Shown here in pieces: positions 1 to 7,157 of a DNA stretch of 20,950 nucleotides (the first letter of the stretch is position 1; every line of letters begins with the position of its first letter). The notes under the pieces are model-generated. The model saw only the letters and a program-made list of their open reading frames with translations. It searched no databases and had not been told where the DNA came from. This DNA is from Pseudomonadota bacterium. GTDB taxonomy: Bacteria; Pseudomonadota; Alphaproteobacteria; Sphingomonadales; Sphingomonadaceae. A program made the translations under genes and the position numbers. The DNA is taken from NCBI GenBank assembly GCA_023432995.1, contig JAEZES010000193.1, positions 1-20,950 on the forward strand, given 5' to 3'.

Positions 1-52
1 CGGCCAGGCAGGCCGCCGCGGCCAGCCAGCGCGCGTCGGCGCTAGCGCTCAA
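1..52 (-). CDS. Possible 5' end of a partial gene (RibD-like N-terminus)
   Basis: Reading leftwards from a TTG at 52-50 gives an open frame to the window edge, beginning M-S-A-S-A-D-A-R-W-L-A-A-A-A-C-L-A. The frame overlaps the end of the upstream membrane-protein gene by 11 bases, which would fit translational coupling. The D-A-R-W-L-A-A-A pattern resembles the extreme N-terminus of bacterial RibD (riboflavin deaminase/reductase). That family continues with a PNP-x-VG motif, which lies outside the window. Only 17 codons are visible, the start codon is non-canonical and no ribosome binding site is obvious, so both the gene and its identity are guesses. Confidence 0.2.
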   Translation of the reverse strand, partial: MSASADARWLAAAACLA

Positions 53-467
53 CCGGCGCCCGGCTCGCTTGCGGCGCCGCCTGTTCGGTCGCCCGCTCGC
101 GCTCGATCTCGGCTTCCATCTGGGCGACGTCGAGCCCGGTAGCGCGCCCGAGCGCCTTGTACGCTTCCTTGCGCCGCTCGGCGCGCGCCGCCGCCTCGGC
201 CGCCAGCCGTTCCTTGCGCTTCTGGTTCTCGATGTTCGAGGCGACGATCTCCTCGTCGGTCCGGCCCTCGGCGAAAGTGGTGATCCACGTCACCTCGGGC
301 GGCTGCGGCCGGATGCGCTCGCTTTCGGGCAGCAGCAGCATCATCAGCGCGAAAGTCGCCGCGACCGACACCCCGAGCACGCGCCAGCGGTAGGGATTCG
401 GCTGCCGCCACTCGTGGGCGAAATCGGCGACCGCACGGCGCGGCGAAATCTGGCGCCAGAAGCTCAT
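42..467 (-). CDS. Small single-pass inner-membrane protein, function unknown
   Basis: 141 residues from ATG at 467-465 to TAG at 44-42. The N-terminal ~28 residues are cytoplasmic-looking and rich in W and R. One hydrophobic segment follows at about residues 29-47 (V-L-G-V-S-V-A-A-T-F-A-L-M-M-L-L-L), and the rest is highly charged. Residues ~75-130 are rich in E, R, K and A and probably form a long helix or coiled coil. The reading frame is open far upstream, but that part overlaps the DUF4402 gene in another frame and has an arginine-rich shadow composition, so the internal ATG is preferred. I do not recognise a characterised family. It lies just downstream of the DUF4402 gene on the same strand (53-base gap) and may be co-transcribed with it. 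Confidence 0.6.
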   Translation of the reverse strand: MSFWRQISPRRAVADFAHEWRQPNPYRWRVLGVSVAATFALMMLLLPESERIRPQPPEVTWITTFAEGRTDEEIVASNIENQKRKERLAAEAAARAERRKEAYKALGRATGLDVAQMEAEIERERATEQAAPQASRAPVER

Positions 468-520
468 GCCCGGAGAGATAGGCCGTCGGCGGGGCAATCG
501 CCAGCCCCGGCGCGGCTCGA

Positions 521-1048
521 TCAGAAATAGTCGACCCGGATGCGGATGCGGCCGCGGAAGTCGCCGCCGCGCGCGCCATGGCTCGTGAGCCGCGCGCCGA
601 AGGCGAATTCGAGCTCCCCGTTCTCGTCGAGCGTCGCCACTGGCGGCAGGTCGGTCACAAAGTCGCTGAGCCGCGCTTCGGCTCCGTCGGCGCTGCGCAG
701 CAGCACGGTCGACGGCAGTTCGATGCGCACCGGCCGCAGCGGCTCGCCGGTCACTCGCGCGCGACCCTGGAAAGTGGCGCCGCCGAGGCCGATCAGGTTG
801 CCCTCGACACGGCTCTGCCCGGTCTGCGGGTCGAGGCGTGCGGCGCCTTCGCCGTGCCCGCGCAGCGCCAACCGGCCGAACCGCAGCCCGCTCTCGATCT
901 CGATGTTGAGCGGCCGCTCCTGGCGCTCGAAGACCCCGCCGGCCGCTTGGGCGGCCGTGCATGTCTCGCACGCGGACTCGGCCGCTGCCGCGGCGGCAGC
1001 GGTGACCAGCGCGATGGCCGCGGCAAGGACCGGGCGGAGGCCGAACAT
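521..1048 (-). CDS. Secreted DUF4402 domain protein
   Basis: 175 residues. The N-terminus (MFGLRPVLAAAIALVTAAAAAAA) is a typical Sec signal peptide, with cleavage likely near residues 21-24. The mature part matches the DUF4402 pattern as I know it: an early 'L-x-F-G-x-L' segment, a 'G-x-A-R-L-D-P-x-T-G' strand, a central 'G-x-A-T-F-x-G-x-A-R-V-T-G-E-P' strand, a 'F-x-V-T-D-L-P' segment, and a C-terminal 'G-x-F-x-G-x-I-x-I-x-V-D-Y' strand ending the protein. Such proteins are small beta-sandwich secreted proteins found in many sphingomonads, sometimes near pilus or adhesin genes; none is visible here. Two cysteines near the mature N-terminus (C-E-T-C) could form a disulfide. Specific function is unknown. 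Confidence 0.75.
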   Translation of the reverse strand: MFGLRPVLAAAIALVTAAAAAAAESACETCTAAQAAGGVFERQERPLNIEIESGLRFGRLALRGHGEGAARLDPQTGQSRVEGNLIGLGGATFQGRARVTGEPLRPVRIELPSTVLLRSADGAEARLSDFVTDLPPVATLDENGELEFAFGARLTSHGARGGDFRGRIRIRVDYF

Positions 1049-1090
1049 GGCCCGGCTGTGCCACGATCAGGGTTAATTCCGTGTTAGTGG

Positions 1091-1831
1091 CTAGCCGAAA
1101 GCGGCGTAGAGCCCGCGACCCTCGAGCCTCAACCAGCGGTCGGCGGCGGCGAGGTCGCCCTCGAACAGTGCGGCGAGCAGGGCCCGGAACGCCGGCGAAT
1201 GGTCGAAGTGGACGAGATGCGCCCCCTCGTGCGCGACCACCGAGCGGCGCACCTCATCGGGCGCCTGGACCAGCCGCCAGTTGAGCCGGATGCACTGCAC
1301 GCCGTCGCGCGGCCCCGAGCAGCTTCCCCAGCGCCGCTGCGCGCGCGACAATCGCAGCTGGGGAACCGGCCGCTCGGCCCGGGCGCAATAGTGCGCCAGG
1401 TCGTCGCTCATCAGCCGCTGGGCTTCGGCCTCGAGCCAGCGCCTGAGGCGCGCGGGCAGCGTTTCGGCCGGTCCGCCGAGACGCAGCGCCCCGTCGGCAA
1501 GCGCCGGGCGCCGCGGCAGGCTCGCGTCCCACGCGATCGCCAGCCGCTCGCCGCGATAGAGCAGCGAGCCTCCCGGCGCAGGAGGCGCCGCGGCTGGCAC
1601 TGCCGCCAGCTGGTTTTCGAGCCACTCGGTGCGGTTCCGGACGAACACCAGCGCGTCGGCCGTGCGGCCCCAGCGCGGCAGCGTGATGCGCACTTCGCTG
1701 CCGTCGGGCGCGAGCCGCATCGTCAGCCGCGTGGCGCGCGGGTGGCGGCGGATCGCCAGCGGCAAGTCGCGCCCGCCGACCATGACGACGGGCTCACCCT
1801 CGTCGCGTCGGCGGCGCAGCCAGTCGATCAT
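1091..1831 (-). CDS. YgjP/SprT-like zinc metallopeptidase (DUF45)
   Basis: 246 residues, ATG at 1831-1829, TAG at 1093-1091. The zinc-binding core is H-E-G-A-H at residues 201-205 (HExxH) followed by another histidine at 211 (F-D-H-S), the usual DUF45/YgjP layout of HExxH plus a nearby third ligand. Upstream lies the family signature R-W-G-S-C-S (168-172) and I-R-L-N-W-R (181-186). The N-terminal half carries the conserved I-R-R-H-P-R-A-T-R-L-T-M-R strand region. It is a predicted cytoplasmic metal-dependent hydrolase of unknown physiological substrate. The start overlaps the ycgN stop in an ATGA tetranucleotide (1828-1831), so the two are probably translationally coupled. Confidence 0.85.
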   Translation of the reverse strand: MIDWLRRRRDEGEPVVMVGGRDLPLAIRRHPRATRLTMRLAPDGSEVRITLPRWGRTADALVFVRNRTEWLENQLAAVPAAAPPAPGGSLLYRGERLAIAWDASLPRRPALADGALRLGGPAETLPARLRRWLEAEAQRLMSDDLAHYCARAERPVPQLRLSRAQRRWGSCSGPRDGVQCIRLNWRLVQAPDEVRRSVVAHEGAHLVHFDHSPAFRALLAALFEGDLAAADRWLRLEGRGLYAAFG

Positions 1832-2271
1832 GAACCCTGCCACTCCACGATGTGGTGCTCGAGCGGCCCGGCGTCGGTTTCGCTGACGACCCGCCCGGCG
1901 ACGCACGCCCCGGCGCGGACCATTGCCTCGGGCCCGCCGGTCAGCAGCGGATGCCAGGCCGGCAGCGGCTTGCCCTCGGCACGGCGGCGGTAGGCGCAGG
2001 TCGCGGGCAGCCACGGCACCTCGGCGACCAGCTTCGGCGTCAGCCGCAGACAGTCCGGCACGAACGCCTTGCGGTGGCGGTAGTCGGTGCAACGGGCGGT
2101 CCGGTGGTCGAGCAGGCGGCAGGCGACGTTGGTCTCGACGATCTCGCCGGTGTCGGCGTCCTCGATCTTGTGCAGGCAGCAGCGGCCGCACCCGTCGCAC
2201 AGCGCTTCCCACTCCTCGCGGTCGAGCGCCTCGAGCGGCAGCTCCCAGAACCGATCCCTCAACTGACCCAC
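1828..2271 (-). CDS. YcgN/UPF0260 family cysteine-cluster protein
   Basis: 147 residues, the usual family length. The diagnostic feature is the cysteine cluster C-D-G-C-G-R-C-C (C25, C28, C31, C32), with further cysteines in A-C-R-L-L-D, A-R-C-T-D-Y-R-H-R, P-D-C-L-R-L and T-C-A-Y-R. This pattern belongs to the YcgN/YkgJ group of putative zinc or iron-sulfur binding proteins, whose biochemical role is not established. It sits between the SCO gene (13-base overlap at 2259-2271) and the YgjP-like gene (4-base overlap), so the three form a compact minus-strand operon. The identification rests on the cysteine pattern, the conserved W-E-x-L-C-D-G-C-G-x-C-C start and the length. Confidence 0.85.
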   Translation of the reverse strand: MGQLRDRFWELPLEALDREEWEALCDGCGRCCLHKIEDADTGEIVETNVACRLLDHRTARCTDYRHRKAFVPDCLRLTPKLVAEVPWLPATCAYRRRAEGKPLPAWHPLLTGGPEAMVRAGACVAGRVVSETDAGPLEHHIVEWQGS

Positions 2272-2870
2272 CTGGCGAGCTCTGCCGCGACCGCTTCCGC
2301 GCTCTGCTCGACCGGCAGCGTGGTGATCGGCTGGCCGTCGCGGCCCATCAGGAAGGCCGCGCGACTATGGTCCATCAGGTAGCTGTCCCCCGAGCCTTCG
2401 CCCTTCTGGTAGTACACCGCGAAGGCCTTGGCGGCCCGGTCGACCTGCTCCGCGGTCCCGGTCAGGCCGAGCAGGTCGTTGGAAAACGCGCGCGTGAACT
2501 CGCCGACCACGGCGGGCGTGTCCCGCGCCGGATCGATCGTCACGAAGATCGGCTGGACTTGCGCGGCCAGGTCCGGCTCGGCTTCCTTGAACCGGGCGAA
2601 CCCCTGCATCATCCGCTGCACGTCGAGCGGGCAGACGTCGGGGCAATAAGCGTAGCCGAAATAGATCACCCGATACTTGCCGTCGAAGTCGCTCCAGCGC
2701 ACCGTCCGGCCCTCGCTGTCGACGAGTTCGAACGGCCCGCCGATCGCCGCGCCGGCGAGCGGCGGCTCGGCCGCCGGCGCCTCGGCGCGGTCGCATCCGG
2801 AAAGCAGGGGCAGGGCAAGCAAGGCAGCCAGCGAAACGGCACGCAGCGTGAACATGGCGCCCCGGTTCAT
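2259..2870 (-). CDS. SCO1/SenC family copper chaperone lipoprotein
   Basis: 203 residues. The N-terminus is a lipoprotein signal with lipobox L-L-S-G-C (lipidated Cys26), so the protein is membrane-anchored facing the periplasm. The thioredoxin-like fold carries the SCO copper motif C-P-D-V-C-P (Cys76, Cys80) and the distal histidine ligand in Y-L-M-D-H-S (His168). These are the three ligands used by SCO proteins to deliver copper to the CuA site of cytochrome c oxidase. The T-I-D-P-A-R-D-T-P segment (111-119) is also characteristic. An alternative ATG at 2855 would shorten it by five residues without affecting the lipobox. It is the first gene of a minus-strand set with ycgN and a YgjP-like gene. 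No oxidase genes are in view. Confidence 0.9.
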   Translation of the reverse strand: MNRGAMFTLRAVSLAALLALPLLSGCDRAEAPAAEPPLAGAAIGGPFELVDSEGRTVRWSDFDGKYRVIYFGYAYCPDVCPLDVQRMMQGFARFKEAEPDLAAQVQPIFVTIDPARDTPAVVGEFTRAFSNDLLGLTGTAEQVDRAAKAFAVYYQKGEGSGDSYLMDHSRAAFLMGRDGQPITTLPVEQSAEAVAAELARWVS

Positions 2871-2907
2871 GCTCTGCTAACGCTCCAGCGGCAAGGCCCG
2901 AGTCCTC

Positions 2908-2929
2908 CGGCGGACCGGCCTGTCCGCCG
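2908..2929. repeat. Perfect 8-bp inverted repeat between divergent SCO and ankyrin genes
   Basis: CGGCGGAC (2908-2915), loop CGGCCT, GTCCGCCG (2922-2929). It lies in the 81-base divergent intergenic space, 12 bases before the AAGGAG ribosome binding site of the ankyrin gene. It could be an operator serving both directions or a 5'-UTR hairpin. There is no T-run, so it is not a classical terminator. Confidence 0.5.
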
Positions 2930-2951
2930 ATTTGTCGCGAAAGGAGCAGGG

Positions 2952-3575
2952 GTGATCGGGCGTATGCGTGGCGTTCTCGCGAGCGGGACCTTGGCACTCT
3001 GGCTGGCAATCGGAGCGCCGGCCCAGGCGCAGGTTTACTCGGACGGTTACAAGTTCCTCGAAGCCGTCGACGACAAGGACATCGCCGAAGTCGAGAAGCT
3101 GCTCGGCAAACCCGGTTCGACCCTGATCAACTCGCGCGACGTCACCAACGGCCGCACCGCGCTGCACATCGCGGCCGCGCGGCGCGACATCGTCTGGCTG
3201 GTCTTTCTCGCCAACAAGGGCGCCAATCCCAACATCGCCGACAACCGGGGCGTGACCCCGCTGATGCTGGCGAGCCAGCTCGGTTTCTTCGAAGGGGTCG
3301 ACGCGCTGATCAAGGCCGGCGCGCGGGTCGATACTGCCAACGAGGCGGGCGAGACGCCGCTGATTTCCGCCGTCCACCGGCGCGACACGCAGATGATGCG
3401 CGTGCTGCTGCAGGCCGGGGCCGACCCCGACCGCTCGGACAATTCGGGCCGCAGCGCGCGCGACTACGCCCAGCTCGAGGGCGCCGGCAGCCGCACGCTC
3501 GCCGAGATCGAGCGCAGCGCGCGCGAAGGCGCCGGAGGCCGCGACCGCGGCGACGTCTACGGGCCGAGCTTCTGA
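2952..3575 (+). CDS. Periplasmic ankyrin-repeat protein
   Basis: 207 residues if started at GTG 2952. I chose this start because a perfect AAGGAG (2941-2946) lies five bases before it, whereas the in-frame ATG at 2964 would be 17 bases away. A Sec signal peptide follows (R-M-R-G-V-L-A-S-G-T-L-A-L-W-L-A-I-G-A-P-A-Q-A), with cleavage after A-Q-A. The mature protein has about four ankyrin repeats, marked by N-G-R-T-A-L-H-I-A-A-A, N-R-G-V-T-P-L-M-L-A-S, E-A-G-E-T-P-L-I-S-A-V and N-S-G-R-S-A-R-D-Y-A, each followed by an L-x-x-A/K-G-A-x-x-x helix. The likely role is protein-protein interaction in the periplasm; the partner is unknown. The coq9 start codon follows one base after the stop, so the two are probably co-transcribed. 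Confidence 0.85.
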   Translation: MIGRMRGVLASGTLALWLAIGAPAQAQVYSDGYKFLEAVDDKDIAEVEKLLGKPGSTLINSRDVTNGRTALHIAAARRDIVWLVFLANKGANPNIADNRGVTPLMLASQLGFFEGVDALIKAGARVDTANEAGETPLISAVHRRDTQMMRVLLQAGADPDRSDNSGRSARDYAQLEGAGSRTLAEIERSAREGAGGRDRGDVYGPSF

Positions 3576-3576
3576 C

Positions 3577-4242
3577 ATGAGCGCCGAGACCGCAGCCGAC
3601 GACCGCACGCTCGACGAGCTGCGATTGGCGCTGGCCCCGGAAATCGCGCGCGCGGCGGTGTTCGACGGGTGGACCGATCTTGCCCTGAACCAGGCCGCGG
3701 CCCTCGCCGGCGTCGATCCGGCGGTCGCCCGGCTGGCGTTCCCCGGCGGGGCGATGGACATGATCGAAGCCTGGATCGAAGGCACCGATGCCCGGATGCA
3801 GGGTGCGTTCGGTGACGGCGCGCTCGCCCCGCTCAAGATCCGCGACCGCATCCGCGCGCTGCTGCAGTTCCGGCTCGACGCGCTGGCCGGGCAGGAAGAG
3901 GCCTTGCGGCGGGCGCTGGCGATCCAGGCGATGCCGCAGAATCTCCCCCGGACCCTGCGAATCGGCTGGACCAGCGCCGATCGCATGTGGCGCCTCGCCG
4001 GCGACACCGCGACCGACTACAATCACTACACCAAGCGCGCGATCCTGATGGGGATCTACAGCGCGACGCTGGCGGTGTTCGTCGAAGACCGCAGCCCCGA
4101 CAAGGCCGAGACCCGCGCCTTTCTCGACCGGCGGATCGAGGGGGTGATGAAGTTCGAGAAGGCCAAGGCGCGGGTCCTGCAGAAGCGCGAGGGCTTCGAT
4201 GTCGCGCGCTTTCTGGGGCGGCTGCGGTATCCGGCGAGGTAG
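3577..4242 (+). CDS. coq9: COQ9 family protein, ubiquinone biosynthesis
   Basis: 221 residues. It shows the TetR-like COQ9 fold signatures: an N-terminal helical region with F-D-G-W-T-D-L-A-L-N-Q-A-A (34-46), F-P-G-G-A-M-D-M-I (55-63), and the conserved C-terminal stretch W-x-x-A-D-x-M-W-x-L-A-G-D-x-x-x-D-Y-N-H-Y-T-K-R, followed by L-x-G-I-Y-S-A-T-L. In mitochondria and alphaproteobacteria COQ9 binds lipids and assists the COQ7-type hydroxylation step of ubiquinone biosynthesis. The ATG lies one base after the ankyrin gene stop, so translation is likely coupled. No other ubi/coq genes are in the window. Soluble or peripheral inner-membrane location is inferred from the family. Confidence 0.9.
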   Translation: MSAETAADDRTLDELRLALAPEIARAAVFDGWTDLALNQAAALAGVDPAVARLAFPGGAMDMIEAWIEGTDARMQGAFGDGALAPLKIRDRIRALLQFRLDALAGQEEALRRALAIQAMPQNLPRTLRIGWTSADRMWRLAGDTATDYNHYTKRAILMGIYSATLAVFVEDRSPDKAETRAFLDRRIEGVMKFEKAKARVLQKREGFDVARFLGRLRYPAR

Positions 4243-4249
4243 GGGCTAG

Positions 4250-4284
4250 AGGCAGCAGGCAGCAGGCAGAAGGCGGCAGGGAAG
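4250..4284. repeat. Tandem heptamer repeat AGGCAGC, about 4-5 units
   Basis: Successive 7-mers are AGGCAGC (4250-4256), AGGCAGC (4257-4263), AGGCAGA (4264-4270), AGGCGGC (4271-4277) and AGGGAAG (4278-4284). It starts eight bases after the coq9 stop. Partly complementary CTGCC/TGCC-rich sequence follows at about 4300-4346 and could fold back on it as an extended imperfect hairpin, possibly ending the coq9 transcript. Confidence 0.7.
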
Positions 4285-4347
4285 AACCCACCACCCTGTT
4301 GCCTGTCGCTGACGCCCGCTGCCAGATGCCCCTGCCTGATGCCTTCC

Positions 4348-4369
4348 TAATGCGAACCAGTTGCAATTA
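4348..4369. promoter_or_regulatory. Fur-family iron box upstream of feoAB
   Basis: Imperfect dyad with arms TAATGCGAAC (4348-4357) and GTTGCAATTA (4360-4369); the second arm reversed is TAATTGCAAC, matching the first at 7 of 10 positions. The T-G-C-G-A-A / T-T-G-C-A core resembles iron-responsive Fur-family sites of alphaproteobacteria. It lies 29 bases before the feoA start, as expected for iron repression of ferrous-iron uptake. Assignment to Fur rather than another family member (Irr, Mur) is inference. Confidence 0.6.
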
Positions 4370-4398
4370 GCTCGCCCTTCCGGCACAGCGCCCCGGCC

Positions 4399-4647
4399 AT
4401 GTCCGCCACCACCCTCGACCTCCTGCCTCCGCGTCGTCGCGCCGAGATCGTCGCCGTCGATTGGGGCTCGCTCGCGCCCGAAGAGGCCAAGCGCCTGCGC
4501 GCGCTCGGGATCGAGGAAGGCGCGCGCGTCGCCGTCGAGCATCGCGGCATCTTCGCCGGGCGCGACCCGCTCGCGCTCCGAATCGGGCGCATGACCGTGG
4601 CCATTCGTCGCAGCCACGCCCGCGCGATGACGGTCGAGCCCGCATGA
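4399..4647 (+). CDS. feoA: FeoA, ferrous iron transport accessory protein
   Basis: 82 residues, typical for FeoA, a small SH3-like cytoplasmic protein that supports FeoB. Recognisable features are the central A-K-R-L-R-A-L-G-I-E-E-G-A-R-V segment (the usual 'R-L-x-x-L-G-x-x-x-G' turn) and the later D-P-L-A-L-R-I-G-R-M-T-V-A-I-R-R strand with the typical 'G-x-x-x-A-L-R' ending. The stop overlaps the feoB start as ATGA (4644-4647), which supports translational coupling. A Fur-like box lies 29 bases upstream. The feoA start region has no strong Shine-Dalgarno sequence. Confidence 0.9.
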   Translation: MSATTLDLLPPRRRAEIVAVDWGSLAPEEAKRLRALGIEEGARVAVEHRGIFAGRDPLALRIGRMTVAIRRSHARAMTVEPA

Positions 4648-6497
4648 GCCGGCTGCGCACCGCCGCGCTGGTCGGCAATCCGAATTCGGGCAAGAGCGCG
4701 CTGTTCAACGCGCTCACCGGCGCGCGCCAGAAGATCGCCAACTACCCCGGCGTGACCGTCGAGCGAAAGGCCGGGCGCATGACCTTGCCCTCGGGCGAGC
4801 CGGTCGAGCTGGTCGACCTGCCCGGCTCCTACGCCCTCGATGCGGCCAGTCCGGACGAGGAAGTGACGCGCAAGGTCGTGCTCGGCGAGTTTCCGGGCGA
4901 GGCGCAGCCCGAAGTGCTGATCATCGTGATCGATGCGGCCAATCTCGAGCAGCACCTGGTCTTCGCGCAGGAGCTGATCGAACTCGGCCGGCCGGTGGTC
5001 GTCGCGCTCAACATGGTCGACCTTGCCGAGCGCGACGGACTCGTGCTCGATCCCAAGGCGCTGGAGCAGGCCCTCGGCGTGCCGGTCATTCCGACCGTCG
5101 CGGTTCGCAAGCGCGGGCTCGAGGCGCTGACGCAGGCGATCGCCAGCGCCGAGACGCAGGCCGAGCGCGATCCCAAGGCTCATCCGCGCCAGCACCTGAC
5201 GCTGCCCGAGCGCCGCCTCGCGGCGCACCACATGGCGCAGGGCGCGATCCTCAGCGAGACCGCGGTCCATCGGCTGCACGCGCGGCTCGACCGGGTGCTG
5301 CTGCATCCCTGGCTCGGCCCGCCGATCCTGTTCGCGCTGCTGTTCGTGATCTTCCAGGCAGTGTTCGCCTGGGCGACGCCATTCGCCGACGCGCTCGAGG
5401 GCGGCGTGATGGCGCTGATCGATCTGGCCAACGCCAACCTGCCGGCCGGCGTCGGCCGCGACCTGCTGACCCAGGGGGTCCTGTCCGGCGTCGGCTCGGT
5501 GGTCGTGTTCCTGCCGCAGATCGTGATCCTGTTCGCCTTCATCCTGGTGATGGAACAGTCGGGCTACATGGCCCGCGCCGCGTTCATCATGGACCGGATG
5601 ATGGCCTACGTCGGGTTGTCCGGCCGCAGCTTCATCCCGCTGCTGTCGAGCTTCGCCTGCGCGATCCCCGGGATCATGGCCACGCGCGCCATCGCCGATC
5701 CGAAGGACCGGCTGACGACGATCCTGATCGCGCCGCTGATGACCTGCTCGGCAAGGCTCCCGGTCTACGCGGTGATCATCGGCGCGTTCATCCCGGCGAC
5801 GACCGTCGGCTGGGGCATCGGGCTGCAGGGCCTGGTGCTGTTCGCGCTCTATCTGGCCGGCATCGCCGGGGCGATGGTCGCGGCGCTGGTGCTGCGGCGC
5901 ACGGTCACCCGCGGCAGCGCCTCGGGCTTCATCATGGAGCTGCCGAAGTACCAGTGGCCGCCGCTGCGCGACCTCGTCATCGGCCTGTGGCAGCGCGCGT
6001 GGATCTTCCTGCGCCGCGCCGGCACGATCATCTTCACCGTCACGGTGGTCCTGTGGGCCCTGCTCAGCTTCCCCCAGGCCGGCCCCGGCGAGAGCCAGTC
6101 GGAAGCGAGCATCGCCGGGCATATCGCCAGCGGGCTCGAGGTCGTGGTCCGGCCGATCGGCTTCAATCACGAGATCGCGCTGGCGCTGATCCCGGCGATG
6201 GCCGCGCGCGAAGTGGCGGTGTCCTCGCTCGCCACGACTTACGCGATCGACGCCGAGGACGAGGACGCGGCGGCCGAGGGGCTGATCCCCAAGCTGCGCG
6301 CCGGGTGGACGCTGCCGACGGCGCTGGCGTTCCTCGCCTGGTTCGTGTTCGCGCCGCAGTGCCTGTCGACCATCGCCGTTGCGCGGCGCGAGACGAACGG
6401 ATGGAAATGGCCCTTGTTCATGATGGCCTACCTGTTCGCGCTGGCCTACATTTTCGCCGGGCTGACCTACTGGCTGGCGGTGGCTGCCGGGCTATAG
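4644..6497 (+). CDS. feoB: FeoB, ferrous iron transporter with GTPase domain
   Basis: 617 residues from the ATG overlapping the feoA stop. The N-terminal G domain shows G1 G-N-P-N-S-G-K-S (11-18), G2 Thr in Y-P-G-V-T-V-E (34-40), G3 D-L-P-G-S-Y (58-63) and G4 N-M-V-D (123-126). The membrane part begins near residue 215 (H-P-W-L-G-P-P-I-L-F) and contains the Gate signatures: G-Y-M-A-R-A-A-F-I-M-D with the S-F-A-C-A-I-P-G cysteine motif, and later the A-A-R-E-V-A-V-S-S-L motif. It imports Fe2+ across the inner membrane. It is shorter than E. coli FeoB (about 770) but complete at both ends and seems typical of the compact sphingomonad form. There is no FeoC gene. Confidence 0.95.
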   Translation: MSRLRTAALVGNPNSGKSALFNALTGARQKIANYPGVTVERKAGRMTLPSGEPVELVDLPGSYALDAASPDEEVTRKVVLGEFPGEAQPEVLIIVIDAANLEQHLVFAQELIELGRPVVVALNMVDLAERDGLVLDPKALEQALGVPVIPTVAVRKRGLEALTQAIASAETQAERDPKAHPRQHLTLPERRLAAHHMAQGAILSETAVHRLHARLDRVLLHPWLGPPILFALLFVIFQAVFAWATPFADALEGGVMALIDLANANLPAGVGRDLLTQGVLSGVGSVVVFLPQIVILFAFILVMEQSGYMARAAFIMDRMMAYVGLSGRSFIPLLSSFACAIPGIMATRAIADPKDRLTTILIAPLMTCSARLPVYAVIIGAFIPATTVGWGIGLQGLVLFALYLAGIAGAMVAALVLRRTVTRGSASGFIMELPKYQWPPLRDLVIGLWQRAWIFLRRAGTIIFTVTVVLWALLSFPQAGPGESQSEASIAGHIASGLEVVVRPIGFNHEIALALIPAMAAREVAVSSLATTYAIDAEDEDAAAEGLIPKLRAGWTLPTALAFLAWFVFAPQCLSTIAVARRETNGWKWPLFMMAYLFALAYIFAGLTYWLAVAAGL

Positions 6498-6618
6498 CTC
6501 CACTTCGGGGAAAACCGGGCTTTACCGTTGCGGGAGGGGCCGGCAGGGGCCTACATCCGATGCGGAATCACCGGCCGGCTCGTGCCGCCGGCCCTATAGC
6601 CGCGCGAGAGGACAACGA
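6498..6618. other. feoB-ssb intergenic region with GC-rich inverted repeat
   Basis: The 121-base gap contains GGCCGGC and GCCGGCC arms separated by TCGTGCC (about 6574-6594), a GC-rich stem with no following T-run. The ssb ribosome binding site (GAGAGGA) lies just after a CTATAG hexamer that could be a -10 element, but no convincing -35 was found. No LexA-type site was recognised. Confidence 0.3.
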
Positions 6619-7128
6619 ATGGCGGGCAGCCTCAACAAAGTCATGCTGATCGGCAACCTCGGTGCCGACCCCGAAGTCCGTTCGTTCCAGAACGGCGGCA
6701 AGGTCGCCAACCTGAGGATCGCCACGTCGGAAACCTGGAAGGATCGCAACACCGGCGAGCGCCAGGAGCGCACCGAGTGGCACAACGTCGCGATCTTCTC
6801 CGAGGGCCTGGTCGGCGTGGTCGAGCGCTATCTGCGCAAGGGGTCCAAGGTCTACGTCGAGGGCCAGCTGCAGACCCGCAAGTGGCAGGACCAGTCGGGC
6901 AACGACCGCTACACGACCGAGGTCGTGATCCGCGGCATGAACGGCACGCTGACGATGCTCGACGGCCCGCAGGGCGGCAGCGGCGGGGGGCAGCGGGGCG
7001 GGGGCGACTGGGTCCAGGGCGGCGGTGGTCGCGGTGGCTCGTCGGGCGGCGGCTCGAACTGGAACCAGGGTGGCGGTTCGTCGGGCGGCGGCATGGCCGA
7101 CGATCTCGACGACGACATCCCGTTCTAG
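6619..7128 (+). CDS. ssb: Single-stranded DNA-binding protein SSB
   Basis: 169 residues. Residues 1 to about 112 form the OB-fold domain: M-A-G-S-L-N-K-V-M-L-I-G-N-L-G-A-D-P-E-V-R start, W-H-N-V-A-I-F segment, L-R-K-G-S-K-V-Y-V-E-G-Q-L-Q-T-R-K-W strand and Y-T-T-E-V-V-I-R-G end. A flexible glycine, serine and tryptophan-rich linker follows (about 117-158). The acidic tip D-D-L-D-D-D-I-P-F is the conserved peptide that recruits replication and repair partners. GAGAGGA at 6605-6611 serves as ribosome binding site. It works as a tetramer coating ssDNA in replication, recombination and repair. It appears monocistronic here. Confidence 0.97.
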   Translation: MAGSLNKVMLIGNLGADPEVRSFQNGGKVANLRIATSETWKDRNTGERQERTEWHNVAIFSEGLVGVVERYLRKGSKVYVEGQLQTRKWQDQSGNDRYTTEVVIRGMNGTLTMLDGPQGGSGGGQRGGGDWVQGGGGRGGSSGGGSNWNQGGGSSGGGMADDLDDDIPF

Positions 7129-7157
7129 GGGCAGCCTGTCGCACACGTAAAAAGGTT

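Noticed and set aside
42..1064. A single 340-residue minus-strand protein covering the first kilobase.
   Set aside because: Its first ~200 residues are arginine-rich shadow of the DUF4402 gene; only the last 141 residues look like a real protein.
6574..6594. Intrinsic terminator after feoB.
   Set aside because: The stem is GC-rich but no T-run follows, and it lies close to the ssb ribosome binding site.
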